Positions 1 through 8,574 of a DNA stretch of 64,000 bases are shown here, one piece after another. The stretch is from an uncultured Clostridia bacterium. Lineage in GTDB: Bacteria; Bacillota; Clostridia; UMGS1883. Both the position numbers and the translations under genes were made by a program. The stretch lies in assembly GCA_947589005.1 (NCBI GenBank), contig CANPZO010000007.1, positions 1 through 64,000 of the forward strand. The letters run 5' to 3'. Under the pieces are notes generated by a model. That model saw only the letters and a program-made list of their open reading frames with translations. It searched no databases and had not been told where the DNA came from. Every line of letters begins with the position of its first letter. Positions within the stretch are counted from its first letter, which is position 1.

Positions 1-221
1 ACTTCCGATAACTTTCCTTATGGGAAATTAGCGGCAAAGCGTTATAACAGTGGTCGAGAAAATGTAATTGCGAGCGTTTTTCGGAGGCGCGGCGGCGCGC
101 CGGACGGAGCTTGCCGGCGGCTTCTCCTCGGGAGCCATGGCCGGAGCCCCGCCAAACGAAGCACGCCCGCGAATACCCTATCGCGGCCATAAAATCAAAA
201 TATTTAAGGAGGAAATTTAAG
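1..221. other. Upstream region of the LamG protein gene
   Basis: No gene is supported here. The stretch after base 80 is very GC-rich and holds a GGCGCGGCGGCGCGCC-like inverted repeat. A strong ribosome binding site, TAAGGAGGA, lies at about 205-213 and fixes the downstream start at 222. The ORF-track start at 111 would translate this GC-rich leader ahead of a good signal peptide and is rejected. No convincing promoter was found. Confidence 0.4.
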
Positions 222-3200
222 ATGAGAATCAAAAAAATTCTGTCATTGGCCGTGGCCCTCGCCATGGTAATGGCGGTAGTGCCCATGTTCGGGCTGACAG
301 CGTCAGCGGAAGATGAAGCAACAACTTTTAAGGTTGAATTCAAGCTGAATATGGACAAAGGCTACAAGGACATTAAAATTACCGATACAAACGGTAAAAT
401 TATAACCGGCTTTTGTCTCGCTGTGTCAGATGACGGCTTTTTCCCGTTCATAAGAGAGGACGACAGCAACGCTGCACATAACGGCGGTAAAAGTATGGCC
501 GGCACACCCGGCGCAGTAACAGGCTTCGAGGGTGCGGGGGTAGAAGCCGACAAGAAAGTAAAAATGTGGTATACCAAAGGGGAAACCAAGGTAACTATTG
601 ATATAACCAACGACACCGAAGGCAATTCGTATACAGTAGCATATTCCGTTGAAGGTGCCTTGGCTCCCAATACAAAAACTCCTCTGACTGGATATAAAGT
701 TTTACGCACATATACAGAGGGAACAGCGGGTGCCATAGCCACGCCCGACAAGTGGGTAGCATACGGTGACCACGGCCCGGGGAATGATGACTTAACGCCC
801 AAAACTATCTGCAACTACCTCACCGATATGACTATCACCAACGGCGATAGCGTGGCGGAGAGCAAGACCGTCACCGTAACATATGACGGAGATATGAGCA
901 GTAAGAGCTTCACATACACGGCTCCCGTTGGCACGACGGTGGACATTCCCGCTTATGCCGTGCTTGACGGCACCGCCGAGAACGCTGTTATCAAGAGCTG
1001 GAAGTACACCTCGAGCACTGAGGAGATAAAAGAAGATAAGACTATTGATATTAAAATGGAGAAAATTGACGCCATGGCGTCATATGCTTTCAATGCCACA
1101 GATAAAGCGAAAACTGTTGTGGAGGGCTATGGCGATGCCGAACTTAAGAACGAGACATATCTCGATTTCAGCGACAATGGCTATGTAACCTACAATGGCA
1201 ACGGAACAGACTTTAAAGGCACCGGCGTCGGATATGTAGACCTTCCAGCTTCAATTGTGCAGGCTCTTAACGGTAATTACACAATATCAATGTGGGTAAA
1301 ACAGGATGGCGGAACAAGTAGTACCACCGCATTTTGGGATATGTGTCAAGATGATACAGGGAGTAACAATAATAATCGCATTTTTATGCAAAGAACATAT
1401 GACGGTAAGCTTAACATACGTTACCGTCCTATAGACGCAGGCCCAAATACAAATATTAATGGTATTAATCAAACCGATGGGAAATGGGCGTTGATTACTG
1501 CCTCGTTTGACTTAACAGATACAAAACGGCTCACAACATACGTAAACGGAACCGCATACAAAAACGACCAAGAATGGACAACCAAAAATGCACCTTCCGT
1601 AGTATATGATTTAAATAAAGAAAAACAGGTATTCCACCTTGGCCGCAATCAGTGGGCGAGGGATAGTAGCGATAGTACAAAAACTGCGAATCCCTCCCTT
1701 AACGGCAGCATAGCCGACGTGCGCATTTACAACAGCGCCCTCACCGCGGAGGAAGTCGCCGCGCTTATGGGTGTAAAAAGAACAGCCACCATCAAGTATG
1801 TTAGCGGGGATACAGAGATAGCGCCCTCGACGACGGTGGAGACCTTCTCCGACAAGGTCGCTTTCGATATTCCCCAGCAGTTTACTTACAACGACACGAT
1901 TTATGTTCCGGCAGAGAATAAAGAAAGTGACGAGAAGTCTTACGCCGAGGAGATAAAGGTTCAATACAAAAAGGCCGACGTTGCGGTTGCTGAAGGTTCA
2001 AAAGAAATCACCTTGACGTCCGAGACTATTATCGATGGCAATGTTCCCGCCGCTCAGACCGTGGAAATAACAACAGCCGAAGAAAGCATAAAGTATATCG
2101 GCAAGATCGACTGGGAGTCTGTTAAGGGAGAGCTTAAATACACCGACGGACAGCCCAAAACGGTTATCGCTCCCGTAAAGTCTGACAACGTTCAAGACGG
2201 AACCGTAAAGGCGAAAATCAATGTTACCGTTTTGCCCTGCACGGACGACAGCTTGGCAAAAGAACCCATTGAATCCAGTGCGACCGACACCGGACACGCT
2301 TTCAGTCCTGTGGCGGGTAAGGCTACTTTTGAATTTGATGTTACGTTTAGCCGGTTGGATGGTATGTCTGCTAATGCTGGCGACCATGGCGTATTTTTCG
2401 GTGAAAGGGTATTTACTCTCCCTGCGTTTACATCTCAGACTCCTGCATTTACTGGCGCCGGTAATGCAATTGGCATACAGGGAACCGCAAAAGGAAAGTT
2501 TATATTCAAAAAAGGCAATGGTAGCGGAGGAGCAGATTCTGCAACTGACAGGGCTTTTAGCGTAAATCTCAATGAAAAGTACAGAATTCTCGTAAATGCT
2601 GATACAGAAAATGATAATTACACTGCTATCATTTATGACAGCGATGGTCAAATCGTTAAGGAAGAAAATGAGGCACTTGCTTTCCGTAAAACTGTTGACA
2701 AGCTCGACACCCTTGTTACATCAACCAACGCTCACACCGACAGCAGCTTTGTTGTCGAAAACTTCCGTGTTTCATGGACGGACGACGAAAAATACGCCGT
2801 TGTAAAGGCGGACTATAAGGCCGAAGGTGTGGATGGTCTCAACAAGTCTCTCGCAAAGGTAGTTAAGAACGGTGAAACTGCCACGTTTGAGGCCCTTGCT
2901 TACAAAGGTGACGCCAAGACAAATCCGTCAATAACCGGCAACTATATTTGGAAAGCGCAAGAATGGCAAGAGTCAGTTGGCGAAGATAAGGATATCACGA
3001 TAGACCTTGTCAAGAATGATAACGCCAACGCGGGTGATCTCAAAAAGGGTGGCATATATTCTTGGGACGGCAAGGTGTACAGTAAACCATCCAACAAAGA
3101 AACACCACTTGACGTTAAAGATACCGGCGCAAAGACTTATCGCATAGTCAGTGACAACCTTATCCCCAACGGCACCTTTACTGATGGAACTTTGGGATAT

Positions 3201-4400
3201 TATTATTACAGTGATGGACTTCAGCCGTTAGGTGCAGAATTCACTGTTGATAACAATGCTATTAGTCCTACTAAGAACGAAGGCCAAGAGTCAAAGTATT
3301 CGATCCTTACCGGCTGGGATGTTGAGAAGGGAAAGACATATCTTTTCACAATGGATGTCAATGCTGATTTCCGTTCCGGAGTAAAAGCATGCTATCATCA
3401 ATATGGAACATATGAGACAAGCTTTCCAAAGACAGGCGTTCTTTCTAATACTTTCGGCCCGGAAATAATTAAAGATGGCACATATCATTCTGTACAGACA
3501 ATCTGTGAAAGCGACAGCAAGATTTTTGAGATTTCGCTGTATTGGCTGGACGAAAGAGTCAATGCGAGCGGCGGTGAAAATGCAGCACAGGTGTATTATA
3601 AGAACTTCGGTCTTTACGAGGTTGAGGAAATTCCCGCTCCCGAAGCGCCCACTCCTGAGCTTGGCTGGAACGGCGAAAACTTCACCATCAACTTCACCGG
3701 CGAGGCCGGACAGACCATAAAGGTTTATCATGAGAATGACAATGGCGACGGTACAATGATAGAAGTAAAGGATGGTTCCAAAGAACTCACCGAAGGCAAT
3801 ACCACTGTCGCGGTAGTGCCCGGAAACACCAACCGCATTTACACCGCCACCGTTACCGCCGATGTTGAAGGTGCTGAGGGCGTGAGCATAGAAAGCTTGC
3901 AGTCCGAAAAGGCAAGCGTTTACAGCCTGGTTGTGGACGCGCTTGTCGCGGAGGGCGAGGGCAGCGTTGACTCGAATAAGCTGGAAGCCGTAAACAAGGT
4001 TATCAGCTCGGGCGGCGTATACTTCGAGGGAGATACGCTCGCCGAAGGAACCGAGCTTAAGGAAAAAACGGCGGATATCATGACGGTAACCGCAGAAAAT
4101 GAAGTTACCATAAATGCCGCTTTGATAGCCCTTAACGTAGGCTTTGTTTACAATGACGGCAATCTGTATGTCGGCACCGGTAAGAATGCCGCGGGTGCAG
4201 CTGACGGTACTTACAGCAAGCTGACGATTGGCGACGGAACCGTTACTCTTGGCGGCAAAATTGAAAACGGCAAAGTCCAGTCCAATGAGACGGTTACCCT
4301 GTCGCTTGACGCGGTAAACATTGAATTCGTAGAAACACTCGTCGAGGAACTTGAGGCCAACGGCGTTGACGCCGAAATGGGTCTCACCCCCGAGCTGTAA
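222..4400 (+). CDS. Secreted multidomain protein with LamG-like domain
   Basis: A 1392-aa predicted extracellular protein. The start at 222 follows TAAGGAGGA and begins a clear Sec signal peptide (MRIKK, a hydrophobic run, then LTASA). Residues about 336-518 look like a concanavalin A/LamG jelly-roll: a YVDLP strand, a TISMWVK strand, and an ending of the type GSIADVRIYNSALTAEEV. The rest is beta-rich, Thr/Asp/Lys-rich sequence without a family I recognise, probably Ig-like or further carbohydrate-binding modules. No catalytic motif, LPXTG or SLH anchor is visible. A glycan- or matrix-binding role is inferred from the LamG fold. A 56-aa peptide gene follows 18 bp later, and a strong terminator closes the pair. 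Confidence 0.85.
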   Translation: MRIKKILSLAVALAMVMAVVPMFGLTASAEDEATTFKVEFKLNMDKGYKDIKITDTNGKIITGFCLAVSDDGFFPFIREDDSNAAHNGGKSMAGTPGAVTGFEGAGVEADKKVKMWYTKGETKVTIDITNDTEGNSYTVAYSVEGALAPNTKTPLTGYKVLRTYTEGTAGAIATPDKWVAYGDHGPGNDDLTPKTICNYLTDMTITNGDSVAESKTVTVTYDGDMSSKSFTYTAPVGTTVDIPAYAVLDGTAENAVIKSWKYTSSTEEIKEDKTIDIKMEKIDAMASYAFNATDKAKTVVEGYGDAELKNETYLDFSDNGYVTYNGNGTDFKGTGVGYVDLPASIVQALNGNYTISMWVKQDGGTSSTTAFWDMCQDDTGSNNNNRIFMQRTYDGKLNIRYRPIDAGPNTNINGINQTDGKWALITASFDLTDTKRLTTYVNGTAYKNDQEWTTKNAPSVVYDLNKEKQVFHLGRNQWARDSSDSTKTANPSLNGSIADVRIYNSALTAEEVAALMGVKRTATIKYVSGDTEIAPSTTVETFSDKVAFDIPQQFTYNDTIYVPAENKESDEKSYAEEIKVQYKKADVAVAEGSKEITLTSETIIDGNVPAAQTVEITTAEESIKYIGKIDWESVKGELKYTDGQPKTVIAPVKSDNVQDGTVKAKINVTVLPCTDDSLAKEPIESSATDTGHAFSPVAGKATFEFDVTFSRLDGMSANAGDHGVFFGERVFTLPAFTSQTPAFTGAGNAIGIQGTAKGKFIFKKGNGSGGADSATDRAFSVNLNEKYRILVNADTENDNYTAIIYDSDGQIVKEENEALAFRKTVDKLDTLVTSTNAHTDSSFVVENFRVSWTDDEKYAVVKADYKAEGVDGLNKSLAKVVKNGETATFEALAYKGDAKTNPSITGNYIWKAQEWQESVGEDKDITIDLVKNDNANAGDLKKGGIYSWDGKVYSKPSNKETPLDVKDTGAKTYRIVSDNLIPNGTFTDGTLGYYYYSDGLQPLGAEFTVDNNAISPTKNEGQESKYSILTGWDVEKGKTYLFTMDVNADFRSGVKACYHQYGTYETSFPKTGVLSNTFGPEIIKDGTYHSVQTICESDSKIFEISLYWLDERVNASGGENAAQVYYKNFGLYEVEEIPAPEAPTPELGWNGENFTINFTGEAGQTIKVYHENDNGDGTMIEVKDGSKELTEGNTTVAVVPGNTNRIYTATVTADVEGAEGVSIESLQSEKASVYSLVVDALVAEGEGSVDSNKLEAVNKVISSGGVYFEGDTLAEGTELKEKTADIMTVTAENEVTINAALIALNVGFVYNDGNLYVGTGKNAAGAADGTYSKLTIGDGTVTLGGKIENGKVQSNETVTLSLDAVNIEFVETLVEELEANGVDAEMGLTPEL

Positions 4401-4418
4401 TTAAGGAGGCTGAACGAT

Positions 4419-4589
4419 ATGAAAAAGGAATTTAAAGCCCCTGTTGTGGAAACCAAGGCGTTTAACAGCCCCGAGGATATAATGTTAGGCATTATGCTTA
4501 CAAGCTCCGGGCAGGGCAACGACAATGCAATAACAGTAACCGATGAGGCCATAAACGAGGGTTTCAAAATCTGGAAGGGTTTAAAGTAA
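4419..4589 (+). CDS. 56-aa peptide, unknown function (missed by ORF track)
   Basis: ATG at 4419 is preceded by TTAAGGAGG at optimal spacing, and the frame stays open for 56 codons to TAA at 4587. The peptide starts MKKEFKAPVVETKAFNSPEDIMLG, continues with a polar SSGQGNDNA stretch and ends basic (FKIWKGLK). Short proteins opening with MKK-x-x-x-P-x-V-E are common in Clostridia and have no known role; this placement is from memory, not a search. It lies between the LamG gene and its terminator, so the two are co-transcribed. The leader-like N-terminus and Gly/Ser/Asn-rich core could suggest a modified or secreted peptide, but no modification enzyme is nearby. Confidence 0.7.
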   Translation: MKKEFKAPVVETKAFNSPEDIMLGIMLTSSGQGNDNAITVTDEAINEGFKIWKGLK

Positions 4590-4601
4590 CTCAATAACGC
4601 G

Positions 4602-4632
4602 AAGGGCTCACCCGTTTGGGTGAGCCCTTTTT
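4602..4632 (+). terminator. Intrinsic terminator after the LamG operon
   Basis: AAGGGCTCACCC, a GTTT loop and GGGTGAGCCCTT form a 12-bp stem followed by TTTT. It ends the LamG and peptide transcript. Confidence 0.9.
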
Positions 4633-4660
4633 CGGCGGCTTGAGGGCAAGCCGCCCTACG
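4633..4660 (+). repeat. Dispersed hairpin repeat, CGGCGGCTTG type
   Basis: A palindrome CGGCGGCTTG-AGGG-CAAGCCGCC followed by CTACG. Near-identical copies are at 22493-22520 and 27257-27284, with a reverse-oriented copy at 45831-45857. It sits directly behind a terminator and leads into the tandem array. Confidence 0.85.
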
Positions 4661-4687
4661 TCGTCGCGGGGGCGAGGCGGGGGAGGT

Positions 4688-5240
4688 GAGCGGAATAATT
4701 GGCGGGTATATATACTTAGTCGTATATTTGTTGCCGTATATATGTGTAAGCGGGAGCGCAATGCGCTCCCCTACGGGTGGAGCGGGCTCGGCATCGCGTG
4801 TTCCGATTTTAAAAATCGGAACGACGGCTCGCCTCGCCGCTCCTCCTTTTCCCAGCAAACAACTTTGTTGTTTGCTGGGGCCCCATGGGAAAAGGCGGGG
4901 AGGAAACGGAATAATCGGCAAGTGTATTTATGTAATCGTATATTTGTTGCCGTATATATGTGTAAGCGGGAGTGCAATGCGCTCCCCTACGTCGTCGCGG
5001 GCTCGGCATCGCGTGTTCCGATTTGAAAAATCGGAACGACGGCTCGCTTCGCCGCTCCTCCTTCTCCCCGCAAACAGCTTTGTTGTTTGCGGGGGCCCCG
5101 GGGAAAGGCGGGGGGAGGGTGAGAGGAATTATCGGTAAGTATATTTATGTAATCGTATATTTGTTACCGTATATATGTGTAAGCGGGAGCGCAATGCGCT
5201 CCCCTACGGGTGGAGCGGGCGAGGCGGGGAACCACGGGGA
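4688..5240. repeat. Tandem array, about 2.5 units of 216-217 bp
   Basis: The anchor CGTATATTTG recurs at 4721, 4937 and 5154, giving periods of 216 and 217 bp. Each unit holds a TATA-rich segment, the palindrome GCGGGAGCGCAATGCGCTCCC followed by CTAC (4750, 4966, 5183), a CCGATTTTAAAAATCGG-type hairpin, and a third hairpin built on CAAACAACTTTGTTGTTTG. The third unit is truncated after the first palindrome. A roughly 65-bp piece of the unit recurs at about 10175-10237, and diverged versions of the other modules occur at 27.4 and 38.9-39.4 kb. The track ORFs at 4616-5349 are translations of this DNA and are not genes. It is not a CRISPR: the unit is too long and there are no spacers. Confidence 0.9.
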
Positions 5241-5304
5241 AAGACGGGGGGAAAGGCGGGGAGGAAAAAGTTGCCGAGGGAAGCAAAAAAATTTCAAAAA
5301 ATAC

Positions 5305-5333
5305 TTGACAAGCGGGAGAGAATGTGGTAAACT
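5305..5333 (+). promoter_or_regulatory. SigA-type promoter of rpmG-secE-nusG
   Basis: TTGACA, a 17-bp spacer, then TAAACT. The leader to rpmG is about 100 nt and contains small stems such as CCCTCCAAGAGGG and AAGGCCACCGGCCTT, with no class recognised. Confidence 0.85.
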
Positions 5334-5441
5334 ATCATTACCTCGATGAGAAGGCTTTTTTATTGTGCGGCAAAGAGCCCTCCAAGAGGGAATTTAGGTG
5401 AAGGCCACCGGCCTTGTGCATAAATGAAAGGAATGAACGGC

Positions 5442-5591
5442 ATGAGAGTTAAAGTAACATTGGCGTGCACCGAGTGCAAGCAGCGGAACTACGACACTAT
5501 GAAGGAAAAGAAGAATACTCCCGACAGACTTGAAATGTCAAAGTACTGCCGCTTCTGCCGCAAGCACACCGTACACAGAGAAACTAAGTAA
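5442..5591 (+). CDS. rpmG: Ribosomal protein bL33
   Basis: A 49-aa large-subunit protein beginning [17 protein letters not shown]. It keeps both CxxC pairs (CTEC and CRFC), so it is the zinc-binding C+ form. The start at 5442 is chosen over the in-frame ATG at 5433 because AAAGGA at 5427-5432 is correctly spaced and the family begins MRV. It is first in the rpmG-secE-nusG transcript, a classic Firmicutes order. It is too short for the ORF track. Confidence 0.95.
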   Translation: MRVKVTLACTECKQRNYDTMKEKKNTPDRLEMSKYCRFCRKHTVHRETK

Positions 5592-5603
5592 AGGGTGAGT
5601 GAA

Positions 5604-5822
5604 ATGGCAGAAGGAGTAAAAAAAGAGGGGATAATTGCCCGCGCCCGCAAGGGTATCAAAGCCACTAAGTCCGAACTTAAAAAGGTAGTTTGGCCCACAA
5701 AGACCCAGCTCGTCAACAATACGGGCATAGTTATTGCCGCAATCGTTATTTTTGGTATCATTCTTACGGTTTTGGACCTTGGATTTTCACAGCTTATGGC
5801 GCTTATCCTGCCTAAGGTCTGA
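5604..5822 (+). CDS. secE: Preprotein translocase subunit SecE
   Basis: A 72-aa single-span SecE. The basic amphipathic N-terminal half contains ELKKVVWPTKTQL, the conserved cytoplasmic helix that contacts SecY, followed by one hydrophobic membrane segment (about residues 40-65). ATG at 5604 is preferred to the GTG at 5595 because AAAGGG lies at the right distance. It clamps SecY in the SecYEG channel. It starts 12 bp after rpmG and precedes nusG. Confidence 0.95.
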   Translation: MAEGVKKEGIIARARKGIKATKSELKKVVWPTKTQLVNNTGIVIAAIVIFGIILTVLDLGFSQLMALILPKV

Positions 5823-5855
5823 GTTGAAGGGAGGTCAGGGCAATAGCCCGCTGCG

Positions 5856-6392
5856 ATGATAAGAACAAGCGACGAACTTCGATGGTATGTTGCCCACACC
5901 TACGCCGAGTATGAGATGAAGGTCAAGGACAGCATTGAGAAAACCGTTGACAACCGTAATATCCGCAATCTTATCGCCGAGGTGCGCGTCCCCACGGAGG
6001 ATGTTGTGGAGGAAAAGGAGGACGGCCAGAAAAAGGTCGTCCAGAGAAAAATTTATCCCGGCTACGTCTTTGTAAAGATGATAATGACCAACGAAACTTG
6101 GTACATCGTCCGCAATACCCGCGGCTGTACCGGCTTTGTGGGACCGGGAAGCGAGCCTGTGCCGCTGAGCGAAAAGGAAGTCGAGCGCATGGGCGTGGAG
6201 GTGCCGACAGTCGAGGTGGACTACGCCGTGGGCGATACGGTCCGCATCAACGAGGGCTCCATGGAGGGCTTCATGGGCGAGGTTGTGGATATAAATACCG
6301 AGCGCAGGACAGTCAGCGTCATGGTGACCATGTTCGGCGGACGCGAAATGCAGGTGGATTTCGATTTCCGCCAGGTAGAGCCCCTGGAGTAG
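5856..6392 (+). CDS. nusG: Transcription termination/antitermination protein NusG
   Basis: A 178-aa NusG. The NGN domain runs from WYVAHTYAEYE through YPGYVFVKM and the NTRGCTGFVG segment that contacts the RNA polymerase clamp. The C-terminal KOW domain starts near DTVRINEGSMEGFMGEV. Length is normal for the family. A GGGAGG sits about 20 nt upstream, further than usual. It binds RNA polymerase and modulates pausing and termination. Confidence 0.97.
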   Translation: MIRTSDELRWYVAHTYAEYEMKVKDSIEKTVDNRNIRNLIAEVRVPTEDVVEEKEDGQKKVVQRKIYPGYVFVKMIMTNETWYIVRNTRGCTGFVGPGSEPVPLSEKEVERMGVEVPTVEVDYAVGDTVRINEGSMEGFMGEVVDINTERRTVSVMVTMFGGREMQVDFDFRQVEPLE

Positions 6393-6414
6393 TCCCGGGA
6401 CAGTTAAGTTTTGA

Positions 6415-6484
6415 GTGGGAGGACGGCGCAGGAGCGCCGCTTTGGTCCGCTATAGCAGCCCCGCACGGCGCTGCTTAATACCAC
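6415..6484 (+). promoter_or_regulatory. Leader motif before rplK, possible L1 binding site
   Basis: The 118-nt gap before rplK carries GTGGGAGG at 6415-6422 and a pairing CCAC at 6481-6484 just before the ribosome binding site, with GC-rich stems between. A matching GTGGGAGG...CCAC pair precedes rplA. L1 represses L11-L1 operons by binding mRNA that mimics its 23S site. Assignment as an L1 leader is inference from position and the repeated motif. Confidence 0.4.
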
Positions 6485-6510
6485 ATTTTTTCATAGGAGG
6501 TGCACTAATA

Positions 6511-6936
6511 ATGGCACAGAAAGTTACAGGCTACATTAAGCTGCAGATACCCGCAGGCAAGGCCACTCCGGCGCCGCCGGTAGGTCCCGCCCTGGGTCAG
6601 CACGGTGTTAATATCGTGCAGTTTACCAAGGAATTCAATGAGAGAACGGCTAAGGACGCAGGTCTTATTATCCCTGTTATAATTACCGTTTACGCCGACA
6701 GATCCTTCACCTTTGTGACAAAGACGCCCCCCGCGGCCGTCCTTATCAAAAAGGCGTGCAAAATCGAAAGCGGCAGCGGCGTGCCCAACAAGACCAAGGT
6801 CGCCGCTATCAAAAAGGCCGACCTTCAGGCCATAGCCGAGCAGAAAATGCCCGACCTTAACGCCGCCAGCCTCGAGGCTGCCATGAGCATGATCGCGGGT
6901 ACCGCGAGAAGCATGGGCGTAACTGTTGAAGACTAA
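6511..6936 (+). CDS. rplK: Ribosomal protein uL11
   Basis: A 141-aa L11 of normal length. It contains the signatures [29 protein letters not shown] at the N-terminus and the C-terminal RNA-binding domain ending [12 protein letters not shown] at 6511 follows AGGAGG; the track start at 6415 is in the leader. It forms the GTPase-associated stalk base on 23S rRNA with L10 and is needed for RelA-type sensing of uncharged tRNA. Co-transcribed with rplA. Confidence 0.98.
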   Translation: MAQKVTGYIKLQIPAGKATPAPPVGPALGQHGVNIVQFTKEFNERTAKDAGLIIPVIITVYADRSFTFVTKTPPAAVLIKKACKIESGSGVPNKTKVAAIKKADLQAIAEQKMPDLNAASLEAAMSMIAGTARSMGVTVED

Positions 6937-6956
6937 CGCGCTTTGCGCACAAATAA

Positions 6957-6983
6957 GTGGGAGGGAGAAATCCCGTTGACCAC
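6957..6983 (+). promoter_or_regulatory. Second GTGGGAGG...CCAC motif, before rplA
   Basis: GTGGGAGGGAGAAATCCC followed by a CCAC just upstream of AAGGAGG. GTGG pairs with CCAC and GGGA with TCCC, giving a hairpin beside the rplA ribosome binding site. It repeats the arrangement seen before rplK, which supports a shared L1-type feedback site. Confidence 0.4.
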
Positions 6984-7002
6984 CAAGGAGGTTAATTAAG
7001 CA

Positions 7003-7695
7003 ATGAAACACGGTAAGAAATATAATGCCGGCGCCAAGCTCATTGAGGCCGGTAAGCAGTATGACCCTGCCGAGGCTCTGGAGCTGGTCGTTAAGACCGC
7101 CAGCGCGAAGTTCGACGAGACTATCGAGGCCCATATAAAGCTGGGCGTTGATTCCCGCCACGCCGATCAGCAGGTCCGCGGCGCCGTTGTACTTCCCAAC
7201 GGAACAGGCAAAAAGGTGCGCGTGCTCGTATTCGCCAAGGGCGACAATGTTGACAAGGCCCTCGCCGCCGGCGCCGACTATGTGGGCGCCGAGGAGTATG
7301 TCGCCAAAATACAGAATGAGAACTGGTTCGATTTTGACGTGGTAATAGCCACTCCCGATATGATGGGCGTAGTTGGCCGTATAGCCCGTATCCTTGGTCC
7401 TAAGGGCCTCATGCCCAACCCCAAGGCCGGTACCGTAAGCCCCGATGTGGCCCGTGCCGTCAACGAGGTTAAGGCAGGTAAAATCGAGTACCGTCTCGAC
7501 AAGACCAACATCATTCACTGCCCCATCGGTAAGGCGTCTTTCGGCGCGGAAAAGCTGGGTGAAAATCTGAACACCCTTATGTCCGCCATAGTCAAGGCTA
7601 AGCCCGTCGCCGCCAAGGGCACCTATCTCAAGAGCGTTGCTATCGCAAGCACAATGGGCCCGGGCATAAGAGTGAACGGCGCCAGATTTATGTAA
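7003..7695 (+). CDS. rplA: Ribosomal protein uL1
   Basis: A 230-aa L1 of standard length with [15 protein letters not shown] at the start and the family segment [20 protein letters not shown] near residue 130. It forms the mobile L1 stalk that moves deacylated tRNA out of the E site, and typically represses its own operon. Start from ATG after AAGGAGG. The following genes rplJ-rplL have their own promoter. Confidence 0.98.
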   Translation: MKHGKKYNAGAKLIEAGKQYDPAEALELVVKTASAKFDETIEAHIKLGVDSRHADQQVRGAVVLPNGTGKKVRVLVFAKGDNVDKALAAGADYVGAEEYVAKIQNENWFDFDVVIATPDMMGVVGRIARILGPKGLMPNPKAGTVSPDVARAVNEVKAGKIEYRLDKTNIIHCPIGKASFGAEKLGENLNTLMSAIVKAKPVAAKGTYLKSVAIASTMGPGIRVNGARFM

Positions 7696-7723
7696 GTTTT
7701 CAGGAATTTTTTTCAAAAAGCTC

Positions 7724-7752
7724 TTGACAAAACAAAGCTTTTGCGGTATAAT
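7724..7752 (+). promoter_or_regulatory. Consensus SigA promoter of rplJ-rplL
   Basis: TTGACA, exactly 17 bp, then TATAAT: a full-consensus match. It lies 28 bp after the rplA stop and drives the L10 leader. Confidence 0.95.
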
Positions 7753-7774
7753 TGCTACCGTAAAAAATATCTTT

Positions 7775-7878
7775 TCCACAGACAGCGGGCGACAGTAAGT
7801 CCCGCCGAGGAAGATTTTCAAAAGAAGGATTTTCTTAGGGAGTCTTTGCGTCTGTGGCAAAGACTCCATTTTAATTTC
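7775..7878 (+). ncRNA. L10 leader RNA (rplJ attenuator)
   Basis: The transcript contains AGACAGCGGGCGACAGTAAGTCCCGCCGAGG, which matches the Firmicutes L10-leader kink-turn region, followed by a 10-bp stem GGAGTCTTTG...CAAAGACTCC (7839-7867) and a T-rich stretch. By family knowledge, excess L10(L12)4 binds the leader and favours the terminator. Position directly upstream of rplJ fits. Confidence 0.85.
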
Positions 7879-7896
7879 ATGTGAGGTGAAACGTGT

Positions 7897-8523
7897 ATGC
7901 CAAGTCAGAAGGTTCTCGATGAGAAGAAGCAAATCGTTGCCGGCCTTACAGAACAGCTCAAAAACGCGGTTTCCGGCGTGTTTGTAGACTACTGCGGCCT
8001 CACCGTTGAGCAGGATACGCAGCTCAGAAACAAGCTCCGCGCGGCAGGCGTTGAATATAAGGTAGTGAAAAACACCCTTACACGTCTGGCTGTCGACGCG
8101 GTTGGCTTTAACGAGCTGGATCCCGTCCTTAACGGCCCCACGGCTATTGCCGTCAGCATGACCGACGAGGTGGCTCCCGCCAAGGTCATAGCCGATTTCG
8201 CAAAGGACAATGAAAAGCTTGAAATCAAGAGCGGTTTCCTTGATGGACGTGTAATGAGCATTGACGAGGTCAAGACTCTTGCCGCCACACCTAACCGCGA
8301 GACTCTTATCGCAAAAATCATGGGCAGCCTGAACGCTCCCACCAGCAAGCTGGTCCGCACATTGCAGGCCCTTGTGGACAACGGAGTGGAGCCCGCCGAT
8401 ATCAAGAAGGCGGCCCCCGCCGCAGACGCCCCCGCCGAAGCTGCCCCCGCCGCAGCCGCCGAGGCTCCCGCTGAGGCTCCCGCGGCCGAAGCTCCCGCCG
8501 CTGAGGCCCCTGCCGCCGAGTGA
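7897..8523 (+). CDS. rplJ: Ribosomal protein uL10 with long Ala/Pro/Glu tail
   Basis: A 208-aa L10, longer than the usual 165-175 aa. Residues 1-about 170 are a standard L10 (MPSQKVLDEKKQIV, FVDYCGLTV, KNTLTRLA). After ADIKKAAPAADA the protein runs into about 35 residues built almost only from Ala, Pro and Glu. L10 anchors L7/L12 dimers through its C-terminal helix, so the extension lies beyond or next to that helix. The following rplL has a normal composition. Preceded by TGAGGTG. Confidence 0.97.
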   Translation: MPSQKVLDEKKQIVAGLTEQLKNAVSGVFVDYCGLTVEQDTQLRNKLRAAGVEYKVVKNTLTRLAVDAVGFNELDPVLNGPTAIAVSMTDEVAPAKVIADFAKDNEKLEIKSGFLDGRVMSIDEVKTLAATPNRETLIAKIMGSLNAPTSKLVRTLQALVDNGVEPADIKKAAPAADAPAEAAPAAAAEAPAEAPAAEAPAAEAPAAE

Positions 8524-8574
8524 GCCGGCATTATCAAAGGAAATAATATTTAATAATATTGGAGGTTGTTTATA

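Noticed and set aside
4688-5240. Possible CRISPR array
   Set aside because: Units are 216 bp, continuous and without unique spacers, and there are no cas genes.
4616-5349. ORFs of 60-150 aa in the 4.6-5.3 kb region with repeated MRSPT-type segments
   Set aside because: They are translations of the 216-bp tandem repeat; the same peptide pieces appear in several frames, and no ribosome binding sites fit.
5592-5603. tRNA-Trp, often found near rpmG-secE
   Set aside because: Only 12 bp separate the genes. No tRNA or rRNA gene was recognised anywhere in the window.
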